A stretch of 64,000 bases of DNA from Bradyrhizobium quebecense (GCF_013373795.3 NZ_CP088022.1:6138001-6202000), one strand, 5' to 3'; positions 9,620 through 18,783 are shown, numbered from the stretch's first letter. Notes: a model not told the origin generated them from the sequence alone. A program made the numbers and translations.

Positions 9620-10290
9620 CGCGAAAAATCTCGAGCAAAAAAGTAGAAGCGGCTAGCCGCACGAAGTTGTCTGTTCACCAACGACACCGAAGCCGTCGTC
9701 AGCGTTTGGTTGCTCGCCGGGTTCACGAGCGCCAAAGTCGGATGAACAGGCAGAAACCCATGTACGGGCCAGTCAGGCACAACAAATTCAGCACTGGAAG
9801 TGCGTACGATTCCCCAATCTGCCGTGGGCTTTAGTTGGCGAAGATATCGCCCCACCAGGAAGTGCACTCGCATGCCGTTCACGATCCGCGAGGGAACAGT
9901 GGATCCTCGAAAGAAGGCATATCCGACTTTTTCTAAGCTTTCTTCTTCATCTGCTGTAAAGGCGCGGCCGGGAACGACGCCCTTGAGCAAGAAGTCTTGA
10001 GCCGGCTGGACGCGAATCTCAGCGCGGGCCATCCAAAGCGCATAGAAGGCATTAATGATGTGCATCTGCGCTTGATCTAAGCTCAGAACATCACCTGCGA
10101 TTATCAATTCAACCAGACGCTGGAAGTCGTCTTCCAGCTTCTTCATGAATCCAACTTCCGAGCCGTGATCCCAAGCTCGGGTCGAGCAAAATATATCGTC
10201 ATTTGGTTTTGCGCGCCGGATTACATTTTTTGGCCGCACCATATGAATTTGCACTCTGCCATCGACGCCGGCAAACCTTGGGCCTCTCAA
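9610..10290 (-). CDS. Conserved hypothetical protein
   Basis: About 226 residues; the first in-frame initiator is a TTG at 10290, and ATG codons follow at residues 17 and 49, so the start is uncertain. The sequence is protein-like throughout, for example FCSTRAWDHGSEVGFMKKLE and LDQAQMHIINAFYALWMARA, without transmembrane segments or motifs I can name. It overlaps the small frameshifted gene downstream by 10 bp. Function unknown. Confidence 0.6.
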   Translation of the reverse strand: MRGPRFAGVDGRVQIHMVRPKNVIRRAKPNDDIFCSTRAWDHGSEVGFMKKLEDDFQRLVELIIAGDVLSLDQAQMHIINAFYALWMARAEIRVQPAQDFLLKGVVPGRAFTADEEESLEKVGYAFFRGSTVPSRIVNGMRVHFLVGRYLRQLKPTADWGIVRTSSAEFVVPDWPVHGFLPVHPTLALVNPASNQTLTTASVSLVNRQLRAASRFYFFARDFSRCP

Positions 10291-10667
10291 ATTTAGGCAT
10301 TTTCATTGAGCTGTTGGTTGACTGACTCCGCCGCTCTACCATTCAATGCACCCCGCGCCCAAGTGTAAATGACGGGCGATGCTTCAACCGCTGCCATTCA
10401 CTTGAAGTTTGCAAACTCTCTGCCTAGCGGGACCAGCAGCCCAGGCAAAATACTTCACGCCGAGCCAGCCGAGCGTGTCCGTGGACCGGTCCCTAAGCAT
10501 GAGGGTCCCTGAGGAATTGACCACCCCCCACCCCTCGTTCCACCTCAGTCGGCGCAAATGAGTCGTTAGGCCAAGTGGGCTTTTTGTTTTTATTTCCGAA
10601 CATTTTGCGTGTGAACCTTGGGGACCGGTCGACGAGAGCAACTCGTAGACTTTTGACCCACCCCCCC
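10291..10667. other. Intergenic, nothing recognised
   Basis: About 375 bases between the hypothetical gene and the IS66 duplication. An 85-codon minus-strand frame exists at 10384-10641 but has no family resemblance and no clear ribosome site, so it is not called. Confidence 0.4.
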
Positions 10668-10713
10668 TGTTAAACGTAACGGTGCGAGAGGGCCACGACT
10701 TGGCGCGGACGGC

Positions 10714-11358
10714 CTACGCACCGCGCTTGAAGCGTATAGGCATCCAGAACTGCCGCAGGGCCTCAACGGCTACGGGAATGTCGCGCCGGACGTTTTGAGC
10801 GACGGGCAGCGTTCCCAGCGTGTGCCGGGCCGGGGGTAGCAAGGGCCGACCGGCGTCGTCGATGCAATGGACCAAGATCGGCCGCAGCATAAGGTGTTCG
10901 GTTCCGTTCGGGGAGAGAAGCCGCGACCAGACGAGAAGCCGAAGCTTCATGACGGCGTAGAAGCCCATGCACCAGGGCTGCGGGTCGACTTCGCCGTCCG
11001 GTGATCGCACGAACAGCGGCTCGAAGCTCTCCGGTCCCGTCGACAGCGTCTCGCTGATTGCGTTGTGGCGCATCAGCGTGGCGGCGATCGCCGAGAACTC
11101 CTCGGTGTCGTGATTGAAGGCGTCGGGATCTACGCCGAGGAGCGGGCACACCCATTCCTCGGACGCCATCGAGACCGGCCCGGCAACGACCGCGGCCACC
11201 GCGCCGTCGAGCATGGAGAGCGACGTCGCCCGCGGATGCCGAAGCGTCGGCGACCTGGCGCGCTCGCTGATCCATTGCCCGAGCCGTTCGAACGACATGG
11301 CATAGTCCGCCATCGTCGTCTTGGCCCGTTTTCCTCGCCGTTGCTTCGGCTTCGTCAT
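10714..11358 (-). CDS. UPF0149/YecA-like protein carried by IS66
   Basis: 214 residues. The sequence (LSMLDGAVAAVVAGPVSMAS, then LLGVDPDAFNHDTEEFSAIA) matches the UPF0149/YecA family, which in rhizobia often sits as a fourth gene at the distal end of IS66 elements. Its role in transposition is not known. It follows tnpC with a 4-bp overlap, so it is translationally coupled to it. Confidence 0.8.
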   Translation of the reverse strand: MTKPKQRRGKRAKTTMADYAMSFERLGQWISERARSPTLRHPRATSLSMLDGAVAAVVAGPVSMASEEWVCPLLGVDPDAFNHDTEEFSAIAATLMRHNAISETLSTGPESFEPLFVRSPDGEVDPQPWCMGFYAVMKLRLLVWSRLLSPNGTEHLMLRPILVHCIDDAGRPLLPPARHTLGTLPVAQNVRRDIPVAVEALRQFWMPIRFKRGA

Positions 11359-12897
11359 GCCACGGCCCGCTTTTCGGCTTCGCGTGCGGCCTTCCAGTTC
11401 CAGGCCAGAAGTTCGTGCAGCTGGTTGGTCTTCGTGGCGCCGCTCACCATGCGATCGAGAACGTCGATGAGATACGCCTCGGGGTCGAGACCATTCAATT
11501 TCGCTGTGTTAAGAAGCGAAGCGAGTATCGCCCAAGTCTCGCCCCCGCCTTCGTCACCACTGAACAACGAGTTCTTTTTTCCGATCGCAATGGGCCTGAT
11601 CGATCGCTCGACCGTGTTGGTGTCCGGCTCGAGCCGCCCGTCATCCAGGAACGCCGTCAGGCCCTGCCAGCGTTCGAGCATGTAGTCGATCGCCTTGATG
11701 AGCGTCGAGCGGCGGGAGATCCCGTCCTTCACCGCGATCAGACGGATCCTCAACGCTTCCATCAGCGGCTTCGTCTCGGCCTGTCGCGTCGCGCGGCGTT
11801 CCCCGGCGTCGAGACCGCGGATCCTCTCCTCGATCGCGTAGACGGCCGCAATGCGCTCGATGACCTCCGCGGCGAAGGGTGAGTTCGTCGTCTTGTGCAC
11901 CCTCACGAAGTTGCGGCGCGCGTGAACGAGACAATACGCCAGCTGGATCTGGCCCGACATCTTCGCATCGCCCGCCAGCGAGGCGTAGGCGGCATAGCCG
12001 TCGACTTGCAGCACGCCTTCGAAGCCGGCCAACTGCGCCACGATCTCCTTCTTGCCGCGACCACCTGCGAACACGTAGGCGACCGCCGGCGGCGCCGGCC
12101 CCTTCCACGCCCGATCGTCCGTCGCGTGCGCCCAGAACTGGCAGATCCTCGTGCGGCCGCGTCCCGGATCGAGCACTGGCATCGGCGTCTCGTCGCAGAA
12201 CAGCCGCTCGAAGCCGTGCATAGTCTTCAGTTGCAGATCGTAGAGGCCCCTGACCAGCCACGCCGCGCTCCCCATCCAGCGCGCCAGCGTCTGACGGTCG
12301 ACGACGACACCCTGACCCGCCAGGATCTGCGTCTGGCGGTAGAGCGTCGATTGCCAGGCATATTTGGCCGCGGCGATATGCGCGATCAGCGCCGTCGTCG
12401 CCATGCCGCCCTCGACGAGCCGCGCCGGTGCCGGGGCCTGGACAATCGCGCCCTCACAGGAGCGGCAGGCGTATTTTGGACGGATCGTGCGGAGCACACG
12501 CAGCCACCCGATCGAGCGCTTCGCTGCTCTCCTCGCCGATCCGATGCATCTGACCCGTGCAGCACGGGCACCGCGTGGACGCCGGCTCGATCACCCGCTC
12601 GATCCGGGGCAGATGCGCCGGCAGTGCGCCGATGTTGCGCCTCGCTTTGCGCCGCTTCGGTCTCGGCGCGTCCGGTTTGTCGTCATTGGCCGGGAGCTGT
12701 GAGCCGGCGGTCGGTTCCAGATCAAACGCGATCTGTTCGGCGCAGACGATCGCCGAGCGCTCCGATCGTGCGCCGAAGATCAGGCTCTTCAACGTGGCGA
12801 TCTCTGCGCGCAGATCATCGTTCTCGCCTTCGAAAGCCAACACCATCTCGGCAAGAGCTGCAGGGTCACAGGGGAGATCTTCGGGGCGAAGCGCCAT
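11355..12897 (-). pseudogene. tnpC: IS66 transposase TnpC, frameshifted
   Basis: The N-terminal part (12897 to about 12500) has the coiled-coil, leucine-rich start (EMVLAFEGENDDLRAEIATL) and the CPCC zinc-binding segment, then breaks after SSEALDRVA. The remaining 370 residues, starting LRTIRPKYACRSCEG, are in another frame from about 12495. They include the DDE domain, with the CDETPMPVLDPGR and EVDGYAAY-type strands and the TNTVERSIRPIA helix. The two frames together make one normal TnpC of about 510 residues, so a small deletion near 12,500 has broken it. This copy cannot make intact transposase unless frameshifting occurs. Confidence 0.85.
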
Positions 12898-12947
12898 ATC
12901 GCAGAGCTACACGAACACACTCACAATCGCCAGCAAAACAAGACGCG

Positions 12948-13304
12948 TCAGGCAACCTTCGTCGGCCGCTTCGTCACCTTGGGGACCACACGCGACCACT
13001 CCGCAAGACCTTCAATCAGCATCGCCAGTTGCGCCCCCGTTACCGGCATCGTACCCTCGTGAACAGGTGGCCAGGCGAAGCCCCCATTCTCCAGCCACTT
13101 CGTCGCTAGAACCATTCCCGAGCCGTCAAAAACCAGTAACTTCAAACGATCCGATCGCTTCGATCGGAAGACATAAACGTCACCGCTGTAGGGCTTGCCG
13201 CCCAATCCCTCCGCTACCAGCGCGACAAGGCCATGAACGCCTTTACGAAAGTCAATCGGCTGCGTCGCGACGAACACACGGACCATTGGACCGAAAGAGA
13301 TCAT
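12948..13304 (-). CDS. tnpB: IS66 family accessory protein TnpB
   Basis: 118 residues, normal length. The start (VRVFVATQPIDFRKGVHGL) and the core GDVYVFRSKRSDRLKLL plus DGSGMVLATKWLENG are the signature of IS66 Orf2/TnpB, which is needed for transposition by an undefined mechanism. It overlaps the end of tnpA by 4 bp. Confidence 0.93.
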   Translation of the reverse strand: MISFGPMVRVFVATQPIDFRKGVHGLVALVAEGLGGKPYSGDVYVFRSKRSDRLKLLVFDGSGMVLATKWLENGGFAWPPVHEGTMPVTGAQLAMLIEGLAEWSRVVPKVTKRPTKVA

Positions 13305-13723
13305 CGCGTCGATCTCACCGCCGCCAGCACGCGCTCCAGCGTCGCAGTGTCGACGCGGACAGGCACGCGCACCGTCGCGCCCGCGATCATCACCTCGATC
13401 CGCTCGGCCGGCCCCGTCAGAACATGCGCCTTATCGATCGCGTTCGGCTGCGCCTCGACGGCGGCGTCGAGCCTGACTTGCACGAACTGCGGCGCTTCGC
13501 TCGACGCGAGCCGCGCCTGGCGCCGCCACACACTGAGCAGTCCCCGGTTCACCCCGTTGCGTCGAGCCACCTCGGAAATGCTCGTCTCCGGATCGGCGCT
13601 CTCGGCCACGATCCGCGCCTTCTCCGCATCGCTCCAACTGCGCCGTCGCCTTTCCCCTGTGATCACCTCGATCCGTTGATAGGAGGCGGCATCATGCCTG
13701 TCTTGATGTCTGTCTTGATGCAT
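13301..13723 (-). CDS. tnpA: IS66 family accessory protein TnpA
   Basis: 140 residues. It has a helix-turn-helix of the IS3/IS66 OrfA type: RRRSWSDAEKARIVAES, then ISEVARRNGVNRGLLSVWRR. It is the first gene of the IS66 operon, 89 bp from the element's right end, and is followed with a 4-bp overlap by tnpB. Appears intact. Confidence 0.9.
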   Translation of the reverse strand: MHQDRHQDRHDAASYQRIEVITGERRRRSWSDAEKARIVAESADPETSISEVARRNGVNRGLLSVWRRQARLASSEAPQFVQVRLDAAVEAQPNAIDKAHVLTGPAERIEVMIAGATVRVPVRVDTATLERVLAAVRSTR

Positions 13724-13820
13724 GGAACGAGCGTCCCTCGCGTTGTCAAATCCACGCGCGAGTCTCGCTCATCCCGTCCACTTAAACGAGGTGGGGTTGT
13801 CGTACCGCTATCTGTTAAAC

Positions 13821-14207
13821 AGACCACAACCGCTCCCGCGATAACAGCCTAACGCCTCAGCCCTACGGCCACCGTCGCGTCCGCATCTTTCACCGACGGC
13901 GAAGCCCTCGAATGTTCGGTGGTGAAGGTTTGTTGCGGAGGACATAGGCGAGCAATCCCAGCGCTAATCGCGCCGAGATGCTTCCCATGTCCTCAGCGAT
14001 CATGCTCGGCGGAGCCAGGCCCGTCGCTATCGGACCCCGTGCATGCGATGGTGCCACACAGGTCGCGTCTACTTGCGGCGATCATCATCTCGCCGGCAGC
14101 CGCCCTCACGCTCGAGGCCGGGCATTGCTTTGGCTGCATCCCACGGTAGGCGATCAATACGCGCCGCCGCCGTTAACCGACCAGCGCATACGAACTCAAC
14201 AAACGAA
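13821..14207. other. Intergenic, nothing recognised
   Basis: About 390 bases between IS66 and the next hypothetical gene. Short overlapping plus-strand frames here have no family resemblance. No RNA or repeat seen. Confidence 0.4.
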
Positions 14208-14849
14208 TTAAGCGCGCGCCGATGGTAACAGGCCGGCGACCCTAGCTCTCATGCTGGCGCGGTGTTCCTCGCTGAACTCGACAATCGGCTCTGCCGCAAG
14301 AAGCCGGTGTAGCGTTCGGGTTTGCTTGTACAGGGGGAAGGTCACATTGATAGCAAGCTTCTTCAGCACGAAGGGAACGGGCCGCCATGCGCAATCGTAC
14401 GGTTCGCCGTGTTCATCGTTACCGCAGAAACCGCCGCTCCAGCTATCGATCGCAATTTCGACTGCCCATGACGGCACGTCCCTAAGGGCCAGAAGATAAT
14501 GCTTCCCGGCTATTTCGGCCTCTACAGCCGTGAGCCGCGCATTGCGAAATTGGCCCATGAGCAGCACTGTGATCTTTGCCAGCGTAGCCCGCACCCAATC
14601 TTCATGCTGAGCCGGCGTCTGCTGAAAGAGGGCATTCACGTCGCAGACATAACGCTCAATCACCTCTCTCTGATCTCGGGTCAAAACCAAGTTGACGGGG
14701 AGCGTCGGCAGGGTCCTGTATTTCCCGTCCACCAACGATCGTTGACACTCGTCTTTCATCGATCGCACGCGCAAGTCGACCCATTCCGGCCAAGACGGCA
14801 TCTGATCCAGTTTGCGAACGTTGGGAAGCGGGATAGGAAGGACGGGCAT
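14208..14849 (-). CDS. Conserved hypothetical protein
   Basis: 213 residues from the ATG at 14849 (MPVLPIPLPNVRKLD); a GTG at 14894 would add 15 residues. A central segment RLTAVEAEIAGKHYLLALRD followed by VPSWAVEIAIDSWSGGFCG and DCAWRPVPFVLKKLA looks like a conserved fold. I have seen similar proteins only as hypothetical ones on rhizobial islands, where some are phage-like. No membrane or signal segment. It lies between IS66 and the ISNCY-like element. Confidence 0.6.
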   Translation of the reverse strand: MPVLPIPLPNVRKLDQMPSWPEWVDLRVRSMKDECQRSLVDGKYRTLPTLPVNLVLTRDQREVIERYVCDVNALFQQTPAQHEDWVRATLAKITVLLMGQFRNARLTAVEAEIAGKHYLLALRDVPSWAVEIAIDSWSGGFCGNDEHGEPYDCAWRPVPFVLKKLAINVTFPLYKQTRTLHRLLAAEPIVEFSEEHRASMRARVAGLLPSARA

Positions 14850-14935
14850 AGATGCGCTCCGCGGCTGCAATGATCCAATTTCGCCAAGTGGCACTCCAGT
14901 CGCGCTTCGTAGCGCCGGCGCCGACTTTGGCTATC

Positions 14936-16787
14936 TGTCAATCGGCCTGCAAATTTGACCCCGCATTGCCTCATCGAGAATGTTACTGGACAACTTCTCG
15001 CCGATGACTGGGTCGGCGCCACCGAATCGGTTCGGTGGCCTCTATGGCGGGAAAGATCAGCATGGGCGCGCGGCGCGAAGTGGTGTCGGCGGTGATGGAG
15101 CGTTACCGATCGGCCGGACGGGCGGACGGGCGGAGAAGGGACGCATCCTCGACGCGCTATGCGCGACGACAGGCTGGCATCGCAAGCATGCGGTGCGTGC
15201 ACTTCGGCCACGCGCGACGGTTGGGCCCCGCAAGGTCGAGGCGCCGCGAGAGCGCAAGCGTAGATATGGCGCGACGGTCAAGGACGCGATGACGGCGCTG
15301 TGGGAGGCGTCGGATCGGGTGTGCGGCAAGCGGCTCAAGGTGATGATCCCGACCTTGCTGCCAGCTCTCGAGCAACATGGCCGATTGCAGCTTGGGCAGG
15401 CGGACCGTGATCGTGTTCTGGCGATCAGTGCCGCTACCATTGACCGCCTGCTCGTCGATGTGAAGCTCGTGGCGAGCGGCGGCAGGCGGCGCCGTGCCGG
15501 CTTCTATTCGGCAATCCGGCGCGAGGTCCCGATCCGCACGTTCAATGACTGGAACAGCCCGGTGCCCGGCTTCTGCGAGGTCGACATGGTCGCCCATGGC
15601 GGCACGTCGGTGGCTGGCTCGTTCATCCAAACCCTGACGATGGTCGATGTCGCCACCGGCTGGACGGAGTGCCTGCCGTTGCTGACGCGGGAAGGTTCGC
15701 TGGTCGTCGAGGCGATCAACAGCGCACAGAGCCTGTTCCCCTGGCTGTTGCGCGGCGTGGACTTCGACAACGACAGCGCCTTCATGAACGATGTCGTCGT
15801 GCCATGGTGTCGCGAACAGAAGCTCGAAGTCACTCGCTCGCGCGCCTACAAGAAGAACGATCAGGCGTTCGTCGAACAGAAGAATGGTGCCGTCGTCCGC
15901 CGCCTCATGGGCTATGGCCGCTTCGATGGCGTCGAGACGGTGCGTGTGATGGGCCGCCTCTATGCGGCGGCACGGCTCTACGTCAACTTCTTCCAGCCGT
16001 CGTTCAAGCTGAAGGAGAAACGTCGCGAAGGGGCTAAAGTGATCAAGCGCTATCATCCCCCGTCGACGCCCTATGAGCGTGCATTGGCGCATCCCAAGGT
16101 GACCGCGGCCGTGAAGAAACGGCTACGCGATCAGTATCGCTCGCTCGATCCGGTCGCGCTGTTGGCGGAGATTCGCGTAACCCAAGAGGAACTCGGCAAT
16201 CGCGTCGATCGTCGTGCCGGACAGGCGCGCGGCCTGCAACCCGCTCACACTAGCACCCTGCCAGCGACCGCGGCGACGTTCGCGAAGACGCTCGGCAAGA
16301 CGGTGACGGTCGGCGAGCCGCGTGCCACGCACCGGCGAACTCGTCGGCCCTATAAGACCAGAGTTCGCATGCCGTCCAAGCTCGACCCGCATATTGCTGC
16401 GATCGAAGGTTGGCTCGCAGAGCAGCCGCAGCTGACGGCGCTCGCAATTGTCGGCCGGCTGAGCGAGAAATACCCCGAGGAGTTCGGGAAGAGACAGCAT
16501 TCGATTGTGCAGCGTCTGCTGAGGGCGCTCAGACGGAGGGCTGCCGAACAGTTGGTCGCCCAGGGTCCGTTCGGCGACGCCACGACCGCTGCCCCATTGC
16601 CCGGGGTTGTGGACGGCTCGGGCTATTTAGGGCCCGACCCGCCCACAGCCCCTCTCGTCGAGCAAGCCGGGAAAGTCACCTGGCGCGGCCGATCAATCGA
16701 CATCGGATCGTCATCGGCAATGGCGCCATCAGGGTAACGTTCGCAGATGCGGCAATACGGGGGGGCAATATTGCAGGCCGAATGACA
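14936..16787 (+). mobile_element. ISNCY-like insertion sequence, complete ends
   Basis: Left end TGTCAATCGGCCTGCAAATT (14936 on) matches the complement of the right end, TGTCATTCGGCCTGCAATAT (ending 16787), with about four mismatches over 27 bp. It holds one transposase. No target duplication is visible. The right end cuts the serine-recombinase gene, so the element inserted into that unit and the sequence on its left is unrelated, suggesting a later deletion. Confidence 0.75.
15044..16737 (+). pseudogene. ISNCY-family transposase, frameshifted by an 8-bp duplication
   Basis: The natural start is the ATG at 15044 (MAGKISMGARREVVSAVMER). After YRSAGR the frame is lost and the protein continues in another frame as AEKGRILDALCATTGWHRKH to the stop at 16737. 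The cause is visible: GGACGGGC is repeated in tandem at 15116-15123 and 15124-15131, and removing one copy restores a continuous protein. The integrase-like DDE core is intact: FCEVDMVAHGG, FDNDSAFMNDVVVPWC and QAFVEQKNGAVVRR. A shorter product from a downstream start would lack the N-terminal DNA-binding region. Confidence 0.8.
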
Positions 16788-16967
16788 GACGCGCTCGGGC
16801 GGCCAGCCCAGACCGATGGCGCGATCGACAAGGCGGTACTGCAGCTCGGTGCTCTCCTGATGCTGGCGCACCTGGTTCACGGATGACTGCCGCACGTAGA
16901 CATAGGCCAACTTGGCTCGGTGAGCCGTCGTGAGCCGCTCGTCAGCGACGGTCGAGCTGATCAGCAC
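16788..16967 (-). pseudogene. Serine recombinase, N-terminal 60 codons only
   Basis: From a GTG at 16967 the minus strand reads the start of a large serine recombinase: KLAYVYVRQSSVNQVRQHQE, with the nucleophilic serine in VRQSS, then QYRLVDRAIGLGWPPERV. At that point the ISNCY-like right end begins (16787) and the catalytic domain is cut; the rest of the gene is not found on the other side. It overlaps the upstream 75-codon frame, as in related units where the genes are translationally coupled. Confidence 0.75.
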
Positions 16968-17169
16968 GACCCAGTCCCCTTCCGGGCGTGCCGGGGATCG
17001 CTTGCATTCGCCGCATCAGCGCGGCGATCGTTTGAGCAATCTGGGTTTGCGTCGCGGTCGACAGATTCGGCCAGAGGCGCGGAATGTCGGCCATCGGACG
17101 GCCGGATGGATTTGCCAACGTTGGCAGGGGTCGATACGCAACGCGACCTGGGAGCGGTCGGTGGGTCAT
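16942..17169 (-). CDS. Small recombinase-associated hypothetical protein
   Basis: 75 residues with WPNLSTATQTQIAQTIAALM in the middle. It lies between the DUF5372-like gene and the recombinase start and overlaps both, the usual order in this type of rhizobial mobile unit. Function unknown; now stranded because the recombinase is destroyed. Confidence 0.5.
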   Translation of the reverse strand: MTHRPLPGRVAYRPLPTLANPSGRPMADIPRLWPNLSTATQTQIAQTIAALMRRMQAIPGTPGRGLGRADQLDRR

Positions 17170-17449
17170 CGCGAATCACCTTCTCGTCGAGAAGGCTCAG
17201 ACTCGCGCTCAAATGTTGCATCAATGGGATCAGCGTCCGTACACTGATGCGCGGCAGGTCGGCCGCGTTCGGGCGGAAAGCGATCGACGTCTCGGTAAGA
17301 TCCGTCGACGCGATCCGAACCCCCCGCCGCCGTCCGTCCGGCAGCGCGACAACAACGTAGGCGGGACCGCGTCCCGACCGCTCCTTCAGCACCTCAAGCC
17401 GGTGCCCAAATAGGAAATGATGCGGGTCAGTGATCGTGACGTGAGACAC
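16961..17449 (-). CDS. DUF5372-like protein, first gene of a recombinase unit
   Basis: 162 residues. The first 110 (HVTITDPHHFLFGHRLEVLK, then PAYVVVALPDGRRRGVRIAS) match proteins annotated DUF5372 that precede serine recombinases in Rhizobiales mobile units. The C-terminal 50 residues share DNA with the next gene and are low in conserved character. Function unknown, possibly regulatory or accessory for recombination. Confidence 0.6.
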   Translation of the reverse strand: MSHVTITDPHHFLFGHRLEVLKERSGRGPAYVVVALPDGRRRGVRIASTDLTETSIAFRPNAADLPRISVRTLIPLMQHLSASLSLLDEKVIRDDPPTAPRSRCVSTPANVGKSIRPSDGRHSAPLAESVDRDANPDCSNDRRADAANASDPRHARKGTGSC

Positions 17450-17478
17450 GACCCGTTCAAGAATAGGGGTACTCTGCC

Positions 17479-17723
17479 GTGTTCGGCGATGCCAAAATGA
17501 CCACCGCGCTACTCGACCGATTGACCCATCACTGCGACATCGTCGAGACCGGCAACGACAGCTGGCGATTCAAAAGCCGCGACGATGTTCAAACAACCCG
17601 CGCTCGCGCCGTCTCCGCAACCCCGACCAGCTCCGACGACCCGAGCGCTACCAGCAGAGCACGCCGATCAAAGGGGTCCCTTTTGGATGCCGATAGGGGG
17701 TCCCAGTCGAACGCCGATTGACA
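17479..17723 (+). pseudogene. istB: IS21 fragment: 3' end of istB plus terminal repeat
   Basis: The plus strand here encodes the last 80 or so residues of IstB ([20 protein letters not shown] on), nearly identical to the intact istB at 20863-21762 but in opposite orientation. It ends with the same terminal sequence (complement of TGTCAATCGGCGTTCGACTG). There is at least one base difference, so it comes from a separate insertion rather than a recent copy. It forms a 245-bp inverted repeat with the full IS21, around the 17.7-20.9 kb segment. Confidence 0.85.
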
Positions 17724-17755
17724 CGAATTGGCCTTACAGACTGATTTGCATCACG

Positions 17756-17938
17756 ATGCCAAAGAACCGCCCCTGGGATCCCGCTGAAGACGACCTTCTG
17801 CATAAGCTCATCACGGAAGGCCGCTATGCTGTCGAGATCGCCGTCGAGATGAGCCGCAGCGAATCAGCAGTACGGCTCAGAGCCAAGGTTCTAGGTCTAA
17901 ACTTTGCCACCGCGCCGCGCGGCCCAAGGCCGAGATGA
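17756..17938 (+). CDS. Small SANT/Myb-like DNA-binding protein
   Basis: 60 residues. RPWDPAEDDLLHKLITEGRY then AVEIAVEMSRSESAVRLRAK resembles a single three-helix SANT/Myb-like or GcrA-type HTH, which can bind DNA. Similar tiny proteins are frequent in Bradyrhizobium as hypothetical genes. The ATG lies 32 bp after the IS21 fragment, whose end may have replaced its native upstream region. Confidence 0.6.
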   Translation: MPKNRPWDPAEDDLLHKLITEGRYAVEIAVEMSRSESAVRLRAKVLGLNFATAPRGPRPR

Positions 17939-17981
17939 CGCGGGTCGTCCCAGCCGAATGCTGGGAAGACCCGCAAGCCGG

Positions 17982-18257
17982 CTACTTGGACCTGGTCGAG
18001 CCGCCCGACTTCATGCCCGTGTTGGCCCCTGTCGTCTGACCAGGAGCGTATCCCGAGGCGCCGGGGCTGCCAGCCTTCGAGCCTCTTGCCTGCATTTCCT
18101 GTCCAGGCGCATAGCCTGAGGCGCCAGGGCTTCCCTTCTTGGAGCCCCTGTCTTGCATCTCATGACCGGGAGATTTGCTCGAGACGCCTTGTGCAAAAAC
18201 GGCGGTGCTCGAAGCCATCAGGCATGCTGCGGAAAGTGCGATGATTGTGCGCTTCAT
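17982..18257 (-). CDS. Small secreted protein with tandem repeats
   Basis: 91 residues from the ATG at 18257, with GGAGG seven bases upstream. A clean Sec signal peptide (MKRTIIALSAACLMASSTAV, cleavage after VFA) is followed by two copies of a repeat with core GSPGASGYAPGQ and preceding EMQDRGSK/EMQARGSK. The mature protein is short, Gly/Ser/Pro-rich and probably unstructured. Such proteins recur in Bradyrhizobium; function unknown. Divergent from the His-rich protein gene. Confidence 0.75.
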   Translation of the reverse strand: MKRTIIALSAACLMASSTAVFAQGVSSKSPGHEMQDRGSKKGSPGASGYAPGQEMQARGSKAGSPGASGYAPGQTTGANTGMKSGGSTRSK

Positions 18258-18484
18258 TTTGTCCTCCAGAGTGAGCCCCGCCAACCAACCACCCGATCCG
18301 AACGACGTTCCATGAATGTTGTCATCAGGCTCTTGGTCGACGCCATCGCAAGAGTGCGCCGCGCTCTGCTTGGCTCCGGACGCAGCGGCCGTGAACCGGA
18401 GGTGAACGCTCCGTTCAGCGGGCATTCCAACACCCAACTGATAATCTGTCGGGTTATTAGTCAAGAAGGGTGGAGACTCATAAG

Positions 18485-18748
18485 ATGAAACGGCTTCTCG
18501 CAATCGCATTTATTGGCTGTGCTTTTTCGCTCACGCCAATTTTGCCGGCATCGGCCATGCCGATGGCAACGCCACATACGCTGGGTAGCACAGACGATGG
18601 AATTATCCAGGTCAGAGGCGGCCATGGACACGGGTGGGGCCATCACGGTGGTCGCGGCCATCACTACGGTTGGGGCCACGGTCGCCACTATGGCTGGCAC
18701 CGGGGCCATCACTACGGTTGGCGGCATCATCACCGCCATTGGTGGTGA
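18485..18748 (+). CDS. Small secreted His/Gly-rich protein
   Basis: 87 residues from the ATG at 18485; the frame also offers an ATG at 18470. A signal peptide (MKRLLAIAFIGCAFSLTPIL, then PASA) precedes a mature part with many HHYGW-type repeats. Histidine and tryptophan dominate, suggesting metal binding in the periplasm, but this is composition only. Followed by a strong hairpin terminator. Confidence 0.75.
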   Translation: MKRLLAIAFIGCAFSLTPILPASAMPMATPHTLGSTDDGIIQVRGGHGHGWGHHGGRGHHYGWGHGRHYGWHRGHHYGWRHHHRHWW

Positions 18749-18752
18749 AGAC

Positions 18753-18783
18753 AGAGGCCGCATTAAATCTGCGGCCTCTCTTT
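18753..18783 (+). terminator. Rho-independent terminator after the His-rich gene
   Basis: AGAGGCCGC (18753-18761) pairs with GCGGCCTCT (18771-18779) around a 9-base loop, followed by CTTT. It begins five bases after the stop codon. Confidence 0.75.

Larger units (their letters stand above)
10676..13812 (-). mobile_element. IS66-family insertion sequence with 8-bp target duplication
   Basis: The direct repeat TGTTAAAC occurs at 10668-10675 and 13813-13820, the 8-bp duplication expected for IS66. The element ends read GTAACGGTGCGAG on the left and GATAGCGGTACGAC on the right, imperfect inverted repeats. It contains tnpA, tnpB, tnpC and a UPF0149-like passenger, all on the minus strand, in 3137 bp. 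Confidence 0.9.

Noticed and set aside
10384..10641. An 85-codon minus-strand frame
   Set aside because: No family resemblance and no ribosome site; kept as intergenic.
12557..13852. A 431-codon plus-strand frame over IS66 tnpA and tnpB
   Set aside because: Shadow of the IS66 genes; no conserved motifs.
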